A DNA stretch of 64,000 nucleotides from Mesonia aquimarina (GTDB lineage: Bacteria; Bacteroidota; Bacteroidia; Flavobacteriales; Flavobacteriaceae): the NCBI RefSeq assembly GCF_003667275.1, contig NZ_RCNV01000003.1, positions 280,103-344,102 on the forward strand. Reading direction: 5' to 3'. A model generated the notes under the pieces. The model saw nothing but the letters and a program-made list of their open reading frames with translations, ran no database searches and had not been told where the DNA came from. The first letter of the stretch is position 1; each line of letters begins with the position of its first letter. Shown piece after piece: positions 9,264-17,201 of the stretch. The position numbers were made by a program, and so were the translations under genes.

Positions 9264-9776
9264 TTTTTTTTCTATTTGCTGGGCAATTTCCTCAACACTT
9301 AATAAAGAACTATCTACAATAAGATCACTTTGCATATAATAAAATTGACGTTCAAATAGATGCTTCCTTATATAATCTTCTAAATCATCTATGCTGTTAA
9401 TATTTTTCAGCAAAGGTCTATTTTCTTGTTCTTTACTCAACCGATTTGTCAACGTGTGTAAATCTACTTTTAAGTAAATTAAATACACTTCTTCGTCATT
9501 TTTTAATTGTTCTAAGTTATCTGCATAACATGGAGTACCGCCTCCTAGACTTATCACAACTTTGTTTTTGGACTCTAAAACTGATTTTAACACCTCATTT
9601 TCCTTTTTTCTAAAATAAATTTCACTTTTTTCAGAAAAAATTTTCGGAATAGATTTTCCTTCAACAGCTTCAATTTTTTTATCTAGATCTATAAAATCAT
9701 ATCTTAACTTATTGGCTAACAACTCCCCCACATTAGATTTTCCACTTCCCATATAACCGCATAAAACTATTTTCAT
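9255..9776 (-). CDS. aroK: Shikimate kinase
   Basis: About 173 residues, phosphorylating shikimate at the 3-hydroxyl in the chorismate pathway. The P-loop GYMGSGKSNVG lies at residues 7-17. DLDKKIE, the FRKKENEVL segment and the GGGTPCY shikimate-binding loop follow, and the lid RLSKEQENRPLL is present. I choose the ATG at 9776 over the TTG one codon upstream. The 3' end overlaps the convergent phosphoribosyltransferase gene. Confidence 0.95.
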   Translation of the reverse strand: MKIVLCGYMGSGKSNVGELLANKLRYDFIDLDKKIEAVEGKSIPKIFSEKSEIYFRKKENEVLKSVLESKNKVVISLGGGTPCYADNLEQLKNDEEVYLIYLKVDLHTLTNRLSKEQENRPLLKNINSIDDLEDYIRKHLFERQFYYMQSDLIVDSSLLSVEEIAQQIEKKLL

Positions 9777-9839
9777 CAATCTTCTATTTTAGAAATTTCA
9801 ACTTTTTTTAATCTTTTACAAATTTATAGCATTTTAGAC

Positions 9840-9869
9840 TTGATAAATTAATAATAGATGTTATATTTG
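9840..9869 (+). promoter_or_regulatory. Bacteroidota-type promoter of the tRNA cluster
   Basis: TTG at 9840-9842, 19-nt spacer, TATATTTG at 9862-9869. This exact consensus lies 31 bp upstream of the first tRNA-Lys and probably drives all three tRNA genes. Confidence 0.75.
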
Positions 9870-9899
9870 CACCCGCATTCGCAAAACGAATGTTGAAGA

Positions 9900-9972
9900 G
9901 ATCTGGTAGCTCAGTTGGTAGAGCATCTCCCTTTTAAGGAGAGGGTCCTGGGTTCGAGCCCCAGCCAGATCA
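9900..9972 (+). tRNA. tRNA-Lys (anticodon TTT), copy 1
   Basis: 73-nt cloverleaf. The acceptor stem GATCTGG pairs with CCAGATC, the discriminator base is A, the anticodon stem TCTCC/GGAGA encloses CTTTTAA with anticodon TTT, and the T-arm reads GGTTCGAGCC. The 3' CCA is not encoded. An identical copy follows at 10004-10076. Confidence 0.97.
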
Positions 9973-10003
9973 CTTTTTATTGTTCATTAATATTCTACAA
10001 AAA

Positions 10004-10076
10004 GATCTGGTAGCTCAGTTGGTAGAGCATCTCCCTTTTAAGGAGAGGGTCCTGGGTTCGAGCCCCAGCCAGATCA
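10004..10076 (+). tRNA. tRNA-Lys (anticodon TTT), copy 2
   Basis: Identical to the tRNA-Lys at 9900-9972 over all 73 nt, separated from it by a 31-nt unrelated spacer. The same stems and the TTT anticodon are present. The pair looks like a recent tandem duplication or is kept identical by gene conversion. Confidence 0.97.
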
Positions 10077-10109
10077 CTTTTCTTTCACATTATTTCCACA
10101 TAGAACCTA

Positions 10110-10193
10110 GCCCAGGTGCTGGAACTGGTAGACAGGCATGGTTGAGGGCCATGTGTCCGTTAGGGCGTATGGGTTCGACTCCCATCCTGGGCA
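10110..10193 (+). tRNA. tRNA-Leu (anticodon GAG)
   Basis: 84-nt class II tRNA. The acceptor stem GCCCAGG pairs with CCTGGGC, the discriminator is A, the anticodon stem CATGG/CCATG encloses TTGAGGG with anticodon GAG, there is a long variable arm (TGTCCGTTAGGGCGT), and the T-stem is ATGGG/CCCAT. It reads CUC and CUU leucine codons. Confidence 0.95.
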
Positions 10194-10803
10194 CTTTTTA
10201 GAGGCTTACTATCCTACTCGGAGCTATTCAAAAAACCTTTTATTTTTACTTTCACAAAGAAGCATTAGCTAATAAACAAATACTAATAGATTTATTAACT
10301 CTTATTTTAAGAATTAATTTCTTAACGGGTTATGTTATAAAATTGAAACTTTAAAAAATACTATCTAAATGTCTATTATAGAAGTAAAATAATAAAGAAT
10401 CACCTTATTAAACCAGCAACTTTTCAACCAATAACGATTTATAGGTATCTGATTACATTAAAAAGAACTAAACACCCGCAAAAGGTAAGCTCGCGTATTT
10501 CAGAACATTTTATGAATATAAGTTTAGTGTTCTGATGTAATTTATTTTCCAAAAATCTTAAAACAATTTCCAATTTGTGGAAGAGGAATTTATAGACTTA
10601 TCAGTATTTTTAAAAATCAGTTTGGGTATATGTATATTTAACTCTATTATATATGTAAAGCTGAACCATTAAGCTATTTAAAATATGTTTTTTAATGTAG
10701 TGTAATTTATAGTTCATGGCTGTCTCATAAACCATGTAAAATAGAAAATAATAGGGATCGCGACCACTATTATCTTATTGACTAATTTCAAATTTTATAC
10801 ATT
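10194..10803. other. Long non-coding stretch beside the tRNA cluster
   Basis: About 600 bp of AT-rich DNA between the tRNA-Leu and the IS256 remnant. No ORF, tRNA or clear terminator can be supported here. It may hold eroded sequence left by earlier insertions. Confidence 0.4.
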
Positions 10804-11897
10804 ATGGAAAAGAAGATTTATTTGGTGATGAATTCTTGAAATAATTCAAAAGTGGTGATAAGCTCAATGGATTTTTAAAGCAACTGCAGAAACGTTGCAT
10901 TGAGAAAATGCTAGAAGCGGTATTGGATGATCATCTAGGCTACAACAAGAGCCAAAAGTCCGACAATCTCAACACCCGTAATGGTTTTGGTCAAAAAAAG
11001 TCCGCACCTTCTTTGAAGAATCCCACATCTAGGTTCCCATGGACCGAAACGCTTCCTTTAACCCAATGATTGTTCCTAAACAGGAAGGGTGTAGAGAAAG
11101 TCATTATATCGCTCTAAGCTAAAGAAATGAGCAATAGTGATATCGAAGAACGGATCAGAGAAGTTTATAATTTTGAAGTTCTCATTTATACCATTTTTAG
11201 GATTACCGAAAAGGTTACTAGAAAATATCACGGCCTGACAGAACCGTCCATTAGAACGGGTGTATCTTATTCTGTGGATGGACTAGATCATATTCAAAGA
11301 ACGGAAGAATTCCAAGGTGATCAACAAACAGTCGGGCTTCGTAAGGACGGAAAGAAAGAAGTGTCGGAACTTTGGCAGGATAAAAATGAATCTGTAACCT
11401 TTTGTATAAGTGTTCTTACCGATATAAATCCAGAGAGACCGAGAATAACCTGAACGATTTTACGTATACCATCAGAAACATGTTCCAGAAATATAAAACC
11501 TAATCTGTGTAATACATCAAATACGTTATGTTTGCAGATATCTAGTGGAAGGTAAAAGAGACTTTTAAGACAGATCTGAAACATACCTACAACACTCCTT
11601 GGTAAGCTGTCAAAGCTGCCCTGGATGATTTTGAAGAGCTATGGGAAGGTGAGCATTCTTTTGCCTTAAAAAACTAAAAGGAAAACTGGGAAGATCTGAA
11701 AGTATTATTTGAATTCCCTCCGGAATTAAGAAAAACCATTTATACCACGAATCTTATCGAAAAACTCAATGGAAAAAACAGAAAGTACACTAAAAATAAA
11801 TTATCTTTCCTACAGATGAAGCAGTAATTTAGCTACTAAAAAGTGATCAATACAAATCAGAAACTGGGCTTTATTTTAAATCAGTTCCTTATTATCT
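10804..11897 (+). pseudogene. Decayed IS256-family transposase
   Basis: Near full-length remnant of an IS256 (mutator-type) transposase, broken by stops and frameshifts. Reading across frames gives recognisable family pieces: EDLFGDEFLK, an in-frame TAA at 10842-10844, then FKSGDKLNGFLKQLQKR, EAVLDDHLGYNKSQKSDN and RNGFG. Later come VPMDRNASFNPMIVPK, MSNSDIEERIREVYNFEV, VGLRKDGKKEVSELW and, near the end, LRKTIYTTNLIEKLNG followed by RKYTKNKLSF. At least five disruptions are needed to join them, so it cannot encode an active enzyme. The open stretch 11127-11453 is only a fragment of it. Terminal inverted repeats could not be identified with confidence. Confidence 0.88.
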
Positions 11898-12020
11898 ATT
11901 AAAAACTTAAAAAAGTCCAGCCCTTGTTATTTTAACTTTCCATACTTTGTGAGGTAGTGCCTTTAATTATTTCTCTTGAATTCTGAAATTGATAAGAATC
12001 ATCTAAGTACAAAAAAAAGA

Positions 12021-13589
12021 GATTGTCTGAAAAGGCAGCCTCTTGCTATTGGACTATTTTGAGTTTTTTAGTATTTTCTTGTAATGAAAGCTAAAGTCGT
12101 AGTTAAGTCTTTTACCTCCAAGTTATGATGATTTGGTGCCTGTAAATCATCCTGTTAGAATCGTCAATACGATTATTGATCAAATCGACATCGCTGACCT
12201 GGAGCGAAGTTACAAAGGCGATGGTACTTCCAGTTACCATCCTCGGATGCTGCTCAAGGTGACCATCTATGCCTTCAGAGGCAAACCCTTAAAAGGGAAG
12301 TTTAAAAATATCTTCAATCAGGTGGTTCTTTTACTGGTCGACCAGGGCGTATTATCCCTAAAGGAACTTTTTGTGGATGGCACTAAGGTAGAGGCCAATG
12401 CCAATCGTTTTACTTTTGTATGGGGCAAATCCATCAAGAACAGTAAAGAGCGTATTAAAGAAACAGCTGCGAGAACTATGGTCTTATATGGAAGAGGCTT
12501 ATGACCAAGAACAACTGCTTCCCAATGAACCTGATTTTAAGGCTATCGATCTAGATGAAGTAGCCAAAACCATTAATACCATTAATGACGCATTAAAAGA
12601 TAAGGAGAGCGATAAAAAAGTAAAACAAAAGCTCAACTATGCCAGGAAGAACTGGCCCGGGAACCTGAAGAAATACCAAAAGCAGGAGGCTATACTGGGC
12701 AAACGCAACAGCTATAGTAAGACAGACCCCGATGCTATATTTATGCGGATGAAAGATGATTACATGCAAAATGGGCAGTTAAAACCCGGGGATAACCTGC
12801 AGGCCTCCACTAATAACCAGTTCATCACCAATTACACCTTAGCCCAAACCACCGCAGATACCACTAGCTTAAAAGACCACTTGCAAGATCATATAGACTC
12901 CTACGAACAAGCTCCTCAAAGCCTTACCGCAGATGCCGGCTATGGCAGTGAAGAAAATTATACCGATTTGGAAGAAAAAGAAATTACTACTTATGTGAAA
13001 TACAACTACTTCCATAAGGAGCAACGCGATAAAAAGCACCAAGAAAACCCATTTCATCCAGACAATCTTTTTTATAACAAGGAAACCGGTACGTATTATT
13101 ACCCGATGGATCAGGCCATGAAGAAATTAAGAAGTTATGAGAGTGAAACCACTACTGGCTTTAAGCAGCAAATCCATCGGTATCAGACCGCCAACTGCAA
13201 GGGATACCCTTTGCGAAAAGCCAAAGGGAACAGGGCTATCGAGCGTAATCACAATCTGATTCGTCTCAAGGAAAAGGCCAGGACTCTACTACTAAGTGAA
13301 GAGGGAATAGCGCATCGCAAAAGAAGATGCTGGGATGTAGAAGCCGTCTTTGGAAACATCAAGCAAAACATAGGTTTTAAGCGGTTTATGTTACGGGGAA
13401 TGGATAAAGTAACTACTGAAATAGGATTAATAGCTATGGAGCACAACTTAAGAAAATTTAGTATTGCATAAAAAGGGGGACTCTTTGCCTTTTTTTATCA
13501 GAATGAAGATTCACAAAAAAAAATAAGCGCTTCTTCTTAAAAAACATCTATCAATAAAAAAAGGCCATCTAAATACTTTTTAGACAGCC
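12021..13589 (+). mobile_element. Degenerate IS1182-family insertion sequence
   Basis: The broken IS1182 transposase gene lies between short, related ends. The left end reads GATTGTCTGAAAAGGCA from 12021. The right end read on the minus strand gives AGGCTGTCTAAAAAGTA (13574-13590). The right boundary is uncertain, because a second weak match lies near 13500. No target duplication was identified. The same right-end motif occurs at both ends of the small element at 45781-45906. Confidence 0.65.
12084..13471 (+). pseudogene. IS1182-family transposase, disrupted
   Basis: A transposase pseudogene with several lesions. From 12103 the frame reads LLPPSYDDLVPVNHPVR, but the ATG at 12084 is one base out of frame with it. 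Near 12276 the conserved HPRMLLKVTIYAF runs straight into RGKPLKGKFKNIF, so several dozen residues normally found between these motifs are missing in frame. At about 12458-12463 an extra A in an A-rich run shifts SIKNSKERIKE out of frame with QLRELWSYMEEAYDQEQ. Near the C-terminus the Cys motif CKGYPLR joins KAKGNR without the usual second Cys. The C-terminal DVEAVFGNIKQN block is intact. Confidence 0.88.
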
Positions 13590-13596
13590 TTTTTTT
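13556..13596. terminator. Hairpin terminator shared by the IS end and the beta-helix gene
   Basis: AAAAAAAGGC at 13556-13565 pairs with GCCTTTTTTT at 13587-13596, and TCTAAA (13568-13573) pairs with TTTAGA (13579-13584), around a TACTT loop and a small internal CA/CA bulge. T runs flank it on both strands, so it can stop transcription from either side. Its right arm overlaps the presumed IS1182 terminus. Confidence 0.65.
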
Positions 13597-13619
13597 AATA
13601 TAAAATTACTACAGAAATA

Positions 13620-16600
13620 TTATTCAATAATTAATTTATGTGTAGTTGTTGATTGACTTGAAGTCAAACTTAAAATATACATGCCGTTTGCTAATCCGCT
13701 TAAGCTGATTTCTTTTTTAGTCTGATTCATTTGTTCTTCAAACACTACTTGTCCGTTTAAAGAAACTACTTTCAATTCAACATCTTCTGCCGAATTCATT
13801 CCGGTGTCTATTGTAAATCTACCTTGTGAAGGGTTGGGATAGACTTTCACGCTAGTGATAGAAGTTTCATCATTTACCCCTAATACTCCTCCACGCTCAA
13901 AAGCTCCGATATCTCGTGTTCCATCTAGGGTAAAATTACGTTGATCGTTAAAAGTATCATTCGGATTTCCGGAATCGATTCCGTCACTTCCATCCATTAG
14001 TTCTATGGTAAAGGTTTCTCCTCCGTTATCTTGTAAAGTCCCTAACATCGGGGTCACACCTACAATATCATTGGCAGACGCTGTAAATACACTCGCATCA
14101 TCATTACCAACCAAGTTATAATCGCCTGAACTTACAGTTCCAAAAATATCCTGACCAGATACGGCTGTATTTTCCGCTACCAAAGTATTGGTCATCTGGA
14201 AATCAGTCATACTTGAAATACCACCCCCGTTAACAGTAGCCGTATTATTTGCAATAGTGACAGCGTTTAAGGTCATTTGATCATTGTTAAAAATGGCACC
14301 ACCATCGGTAGTTGACGTATTTCCGGCGAAGGTACTTCTTAGCACTGTAGTTGTCCCGGAATCGTTTAACAACCCACCTCCGGTCATGGTAGAAGCTTGA
14401 TTATTTGAAACGGTTGACGTTTCTATATAAAGGTCTCCGCCATTATTATAAAGTCCACCTCCGCCATTTCCGGCTGCTAAATTATCGTCTACAGTGGTCA
14501 TTATCACATTCATCATAGAACCGGATTGGTTCCAAAGTGCTCCCCCTTCGGCAGCTGCTTCATTACCCGTAAAAGTAGCTTCGTTAATCGTCACGGTTGT
14601 ATTCATCCCGGTTACGTGAATAGCTCCACCATTACCGGGTGCCGCAGTTCCTGCAGTTCCGTTTACATCATTATCGGTCATGGTCGAGGTAGTAATCATT
14701 AACGTTCCGTCGATTACTTCAATAGCACCACCGGCTCTGTTCGCTGAATTTAAATCAAAATCAGTATCGGTTATCGTTACCATACCATCGGTAGATAATA
14801 ATCCACCTCCGGATCCGGAAGCTCCTGTGGCCAAGTTACTTGAAATCATTGTTCCATTGATAACATTCAGAGTTCCGCCATTATTAAAAATAGCACCTCC
14901 ACCATTATCGGCAGCAGCTCCACTTGCCGTATTACTTTCTAATTGCATTCCGTCTACGGTCATTTCGCCAACACTATTCCAAAGCGCTCCGCCTTCTGCA
15001 GCAGCCGTATTATTCATAGCCATACCTCCGGTAATCATCGCATCACCATTTCCGGTAATATGCAGCGCACCACCGTTACCCGGCGCAGCACTGGCTGAAT
15101 TTCCTAAGAAATCCACATTGCTAATCGTAAGCATACTGCCATCAACTGCATTTTCCTCTATAGCACCTCCGGCACGAACCGCAGTATTACTATTAAATTC
15201 CACATCACTAACACTAAGGCTTCCCATATCATTAAGGATTCCACCACCGGAACCGGCTGCTCCATCTGCTGTATTATTAGAAATTACAGCAGAATTTTGA
15301 ACGGTCAACATTCCTTCTGCGTTAAAAATACCGCCGCCGCCTTCATTGGCCATTGCACCACTTGCCGTATTCGCGTCAATTGTGGTTCCGTCAACGGTCA
15401 TGCTCCCGCTTCCGTTCCAAAGACCACCGCCTTCTAAACTGGCAGTATTTCCACTTACAGTTCCTCCGGTTATCATACTGTCTCCGGGACCGCTGATATG
15501 AAGACCACCACCGTTTCCTGGATTTGCAGATACGTCATTATCTAATAAGTCAACATTCGTCATCGTAAGCATACTGCCACTTACCGAATTTTCTTCAATT
15601 CCTCCACCGGCGCGCACAGCTGTGTTTCCGCTGATTTCAGAATCATTTATTGTTAGACTTCCTTGGTTATTAAGGATTCCTCCTCCGGAACCTGAAGTTC
15701 CGTCTACTATATTATTCGAAATTACAGCAGAGTTTTCAATACTTAATGTTCCCATTTCGTTAAAAATTCCGCCACCGCCTTGATCGGCCATTGCACCACT
15801 TGCCGTGTTCGCATCAATGGTGGTCCCATCTACCGTCATGCTTCCGCTTCCATTCCAAAGTCCACCGCCTTCAGCGCTGGCAGTATTTCCACTTACCGTT
15901 CCTCCGGTTATCATACTGTCTCCGGGACCGCTGATATGGAGTCCCCCTCCGTTTCCGGGGTTTGCTGCCGCATCATTATCCATTAAATCAACATTCGTCA
16001 TCGTAAGCATACTACCGCTTACTGAGTTTTCTTCGATTCCGCCGCCGGCACGAACAGCTGTATTTCCGCTAATTTCAGTATCAGTTACGGTTAAACTCCC
16101 TTGATTATTTAGGATTCCTCCACCGGAACCTGAAGTTCCATCAGCAATATTATTAGAAATTACAGCAGAATTTTCAATATTCAATGTCCCCATTTCATTA
16201 AAAATTCCTCCACCACCTTGAGCTGCCATTGCACCACTTGCAGTGTTTCCGTCAATCGTAGTTCCATCAACCGTCATGCTTCCGCTTCCGTTCCATAAAC
16301 CACCGCCTTCTGCAGCAGCTACATTATTATTTACGGTTCCACCCGTAATTTCAGCATCTCCGGCTCCGGTAATATGCAAACCACCTCCGTTCCCCGGAGC
16401 GGCAGTAGCCGGAGCAACTCCAGCGTTATTGTTGTCTAAGTTCACATTATTTAGTGTAATATTTAATCCGGCACCTGAATTGTCTTCAATTCCGCCTCCT
16501 GCTCGATTCGCTACATTGTTAGAAATCTCCGAATCATTTACCAGCAAAGTTCCACCGGCGTCTACATAAATAGCACCACCCGATCCTGAAGCTCCATTAG

Positions 16601-17006
16601 CCGTATTATCCATTAAATTACTATCACTGATGGTAAGGGTACTGTTTGCTAACTTTATAGCACCGCCATCATCGGCTACTCCATTGATTATATCAACATT
16701 ATTCATCGTAACCGTACCCGATGTGATGTTAAAAGCTCTTCCGTTACTGTCGGCATCGATAACAATATTAACAAGTGTCCCTCCGTCTATTGTAATTGAT
16801 TTATCAATTATGAGTTCACTGTTTAAGGTTACTGTAGTAACTAAAGCTCCAAATGTAATCGTTCCACCAGATGGGGTGTCCGTAATTTCTTGTCTCAAGG
16901 TTCCGTCAGAACCATCATCTAAGCCACTCGTCACCGTTTGTGCTGTGACGGGCATAAAAAACAACATTGCTAAACTTGTCGCAATGAGATAGGTAAATTT
17001 TTTCAT
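13620..17006 (-). CDS. T9SS type A exported beta-helix repeat protein
   Basis: 1128-residue secreted protein. It begins with a signal peptide ending in PVTAQ, followed by a parallel right-handed beta-helix built from short GGG-[IL]-[HWFY]-N repeats of the polymorphic-membrane-protein type. Four full copies of a 146-residue super-repeat lie between about residues 207 and 790, with degenerate copies on both sides. Near 990-1040 is a segment typical of the end of such helices (TNTLVAENTAVSG, NPNDTFNDQRNF). The last 75 residues are a type A sorting domain (VKVYPNPSQGRFTID to THKLIIE), which in this phylum directs export by the type IX system and surface attachment. It is probably an adhesin or surface-layer component; the ligand is unknown. 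Confidence 0.9.
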   Translation of the reverse strand: MKKFTYLIATSLAMLFFMPVTAQTVTSGLDDGSDGTLRQEITDTPSGGTITFGALVTTVTLNSELIIDKSITIDGGTLVNIVIDADSNGRAFNITSGTVTMNNVDIINGVADDGGAIKLANSTLTISDSNLMDNTANGASGSGGAIYVDAGGTLLVNDSEISNNVANRAGGGIEDNSGAGLNITLNNVNLDNNNAGVAPATAAPGNGGGLHITGAGDAEITGGTVNNNVAAAEGGGLWNGSGSMTVDGTTIDGNTASGAMAAQGGGGIFNEMGTLNIENSAVISNNIADGTSGSGGGILNNQGSLTVTDTEISGNTAVRAGGGIEENSVSGSMLTMTNVDLMDNDAAANPGNGGGLHISGPGDSMITGGTVSGNTASAEGGGLWNGSGSMTVDGTTIDANTASGAMADQGGGGIFNEMGTLSIENSAVISNNIVDGTSGSGGGILNNQGSLTINDSEISGNTAVRAGGGIEENSVSGSMLTMTNVDLLDNDVSANPGNGGGLHISGPGDSMITGGTVSGNTASLEGGGLWNGSGSMTVDGTTIDANTASGAMANEGGGGIFNAEGMLTVQNSAVISNNTADGAAGSGGGILNDMGSLSVSDVEFNSNTAVRAGGAIEENAVDGSMLTISNVDFLGNSASAAPGNGGALHITGNGDAMITGGMAMNNTAAAEGGALWNSVGEMTVDGMQLESNTASGAAADNGGGAIFNNGGTLNVINGTMISSNLATGASGSGGGLLSTDGMVTITDTDFDLNSANRAGGAIEVIDGTLMITTSTMTDNDVNGTAGTAAPGNGGAIHVTGMNTTVTINEATFTGNEAAAEGGALWNQSGSMMNVIMTTVDDNLAAGNGGGGLYNNGGDLYIETSTVSNNQASTMTGGGLLNDSGTTTVLRSTFAGNTSTTDGGAIFNNDQMTLNAVTIANNTATVNGGGISSMTDFQMTNTLVAENTAVSGQDIFGTVSSGDYNLVGNDDASVFTASANDIVGVTPMLGTLQDNGGETFTIELMDGSDGIDSGNPNDTFNDQRNFTLDGTRDIGAFERGGVLGVNDETSITSVKVYPNPSQGRFTIDTGMNSAEDVELKVVSLNGQVVFEEQMNQTKKEISLSGLANGMYILSLTSSQSTTTHKLIIE
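14637..16388 (-). repeat. 438-bp tandem repeats within the beta-helix gene
   Basis: The protein repeat is exactly 146 residues, starting at residues 207, 353, 499 and 645 and each time opening with GG[GA]LHI. At DNA level the phrase TCTCCGGGACCGCTGATATG starts at 15481 and again at 15919, a period of 438 bp. Copies two and three are nearly identical in DNA, while the outer copies have diverged, which suggests recent unequal exchange in the middle of the array. Confidence 0.9.
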
Positions 17007-17147
17007 AGGTAAATTTTTATTGGTTTATAATCTTGTAGAAAATTACGCAGGCTACCGAACTGTGGTTTTAGATTTAACGGTATTTAACGTCAAATTAACT
17101 TGATAATCAGTTTTTTAACAACTCTTAAGAAATTGAATCTATAAATA

Positions 17148-17177
17148 AAAAAGTCTCTTGTAAATAAGAGACTTTTT
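17148..17177 (-). terminator. Terminator of the M1 aminopeptidase gene
   Basis: A 12-bp stem (AAAAAGTCTCTT at 17148-17159, complement at 17166-17177) around a 6-nt loop, ending in a T run on the minus strand, 25 bp after the peptidase stop codon. Confidence 0.8.
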
Positions 17178-17201
17178 AAACTTTATCTTATCAATGAACG
17201 A

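Noticed and set aside
9980..10201. A 73-codon open frame across the second tRNA-Lys and the tRNA-Leu
   Set aside because: It is made almost entirely of tRNA sequence; the cloverleaf structures explain the DNA.
10730..10760. GGCTGTCTCATAAACC as the left end of the IS256 remnant
   Set aside because: No convincing matching inverted repeat was found beyond the transposase 3' end, so element borders were not called.
11127..11453. A 108-codon ORF that could be taken for a small hypothetical gene
   Set aside because: Its translation is an internal fragment of the IS256 transposase, with matching pieces on both sides.
14637..16388. The regular repeats could be mistaken for a CRISPR or satellite array
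   Set aside because: They are 438-bp in-frame coding repeats; there are no short repeat-spacer units anywhere in the window.
14680..16992. Several long open frames on the plus strand opposite the beta-helix gene, rich in Pro and Ser
   Set aside because: They are mirror images of the Gly/Asn-rich repeats on the other strand and have no start context or domains of their own.
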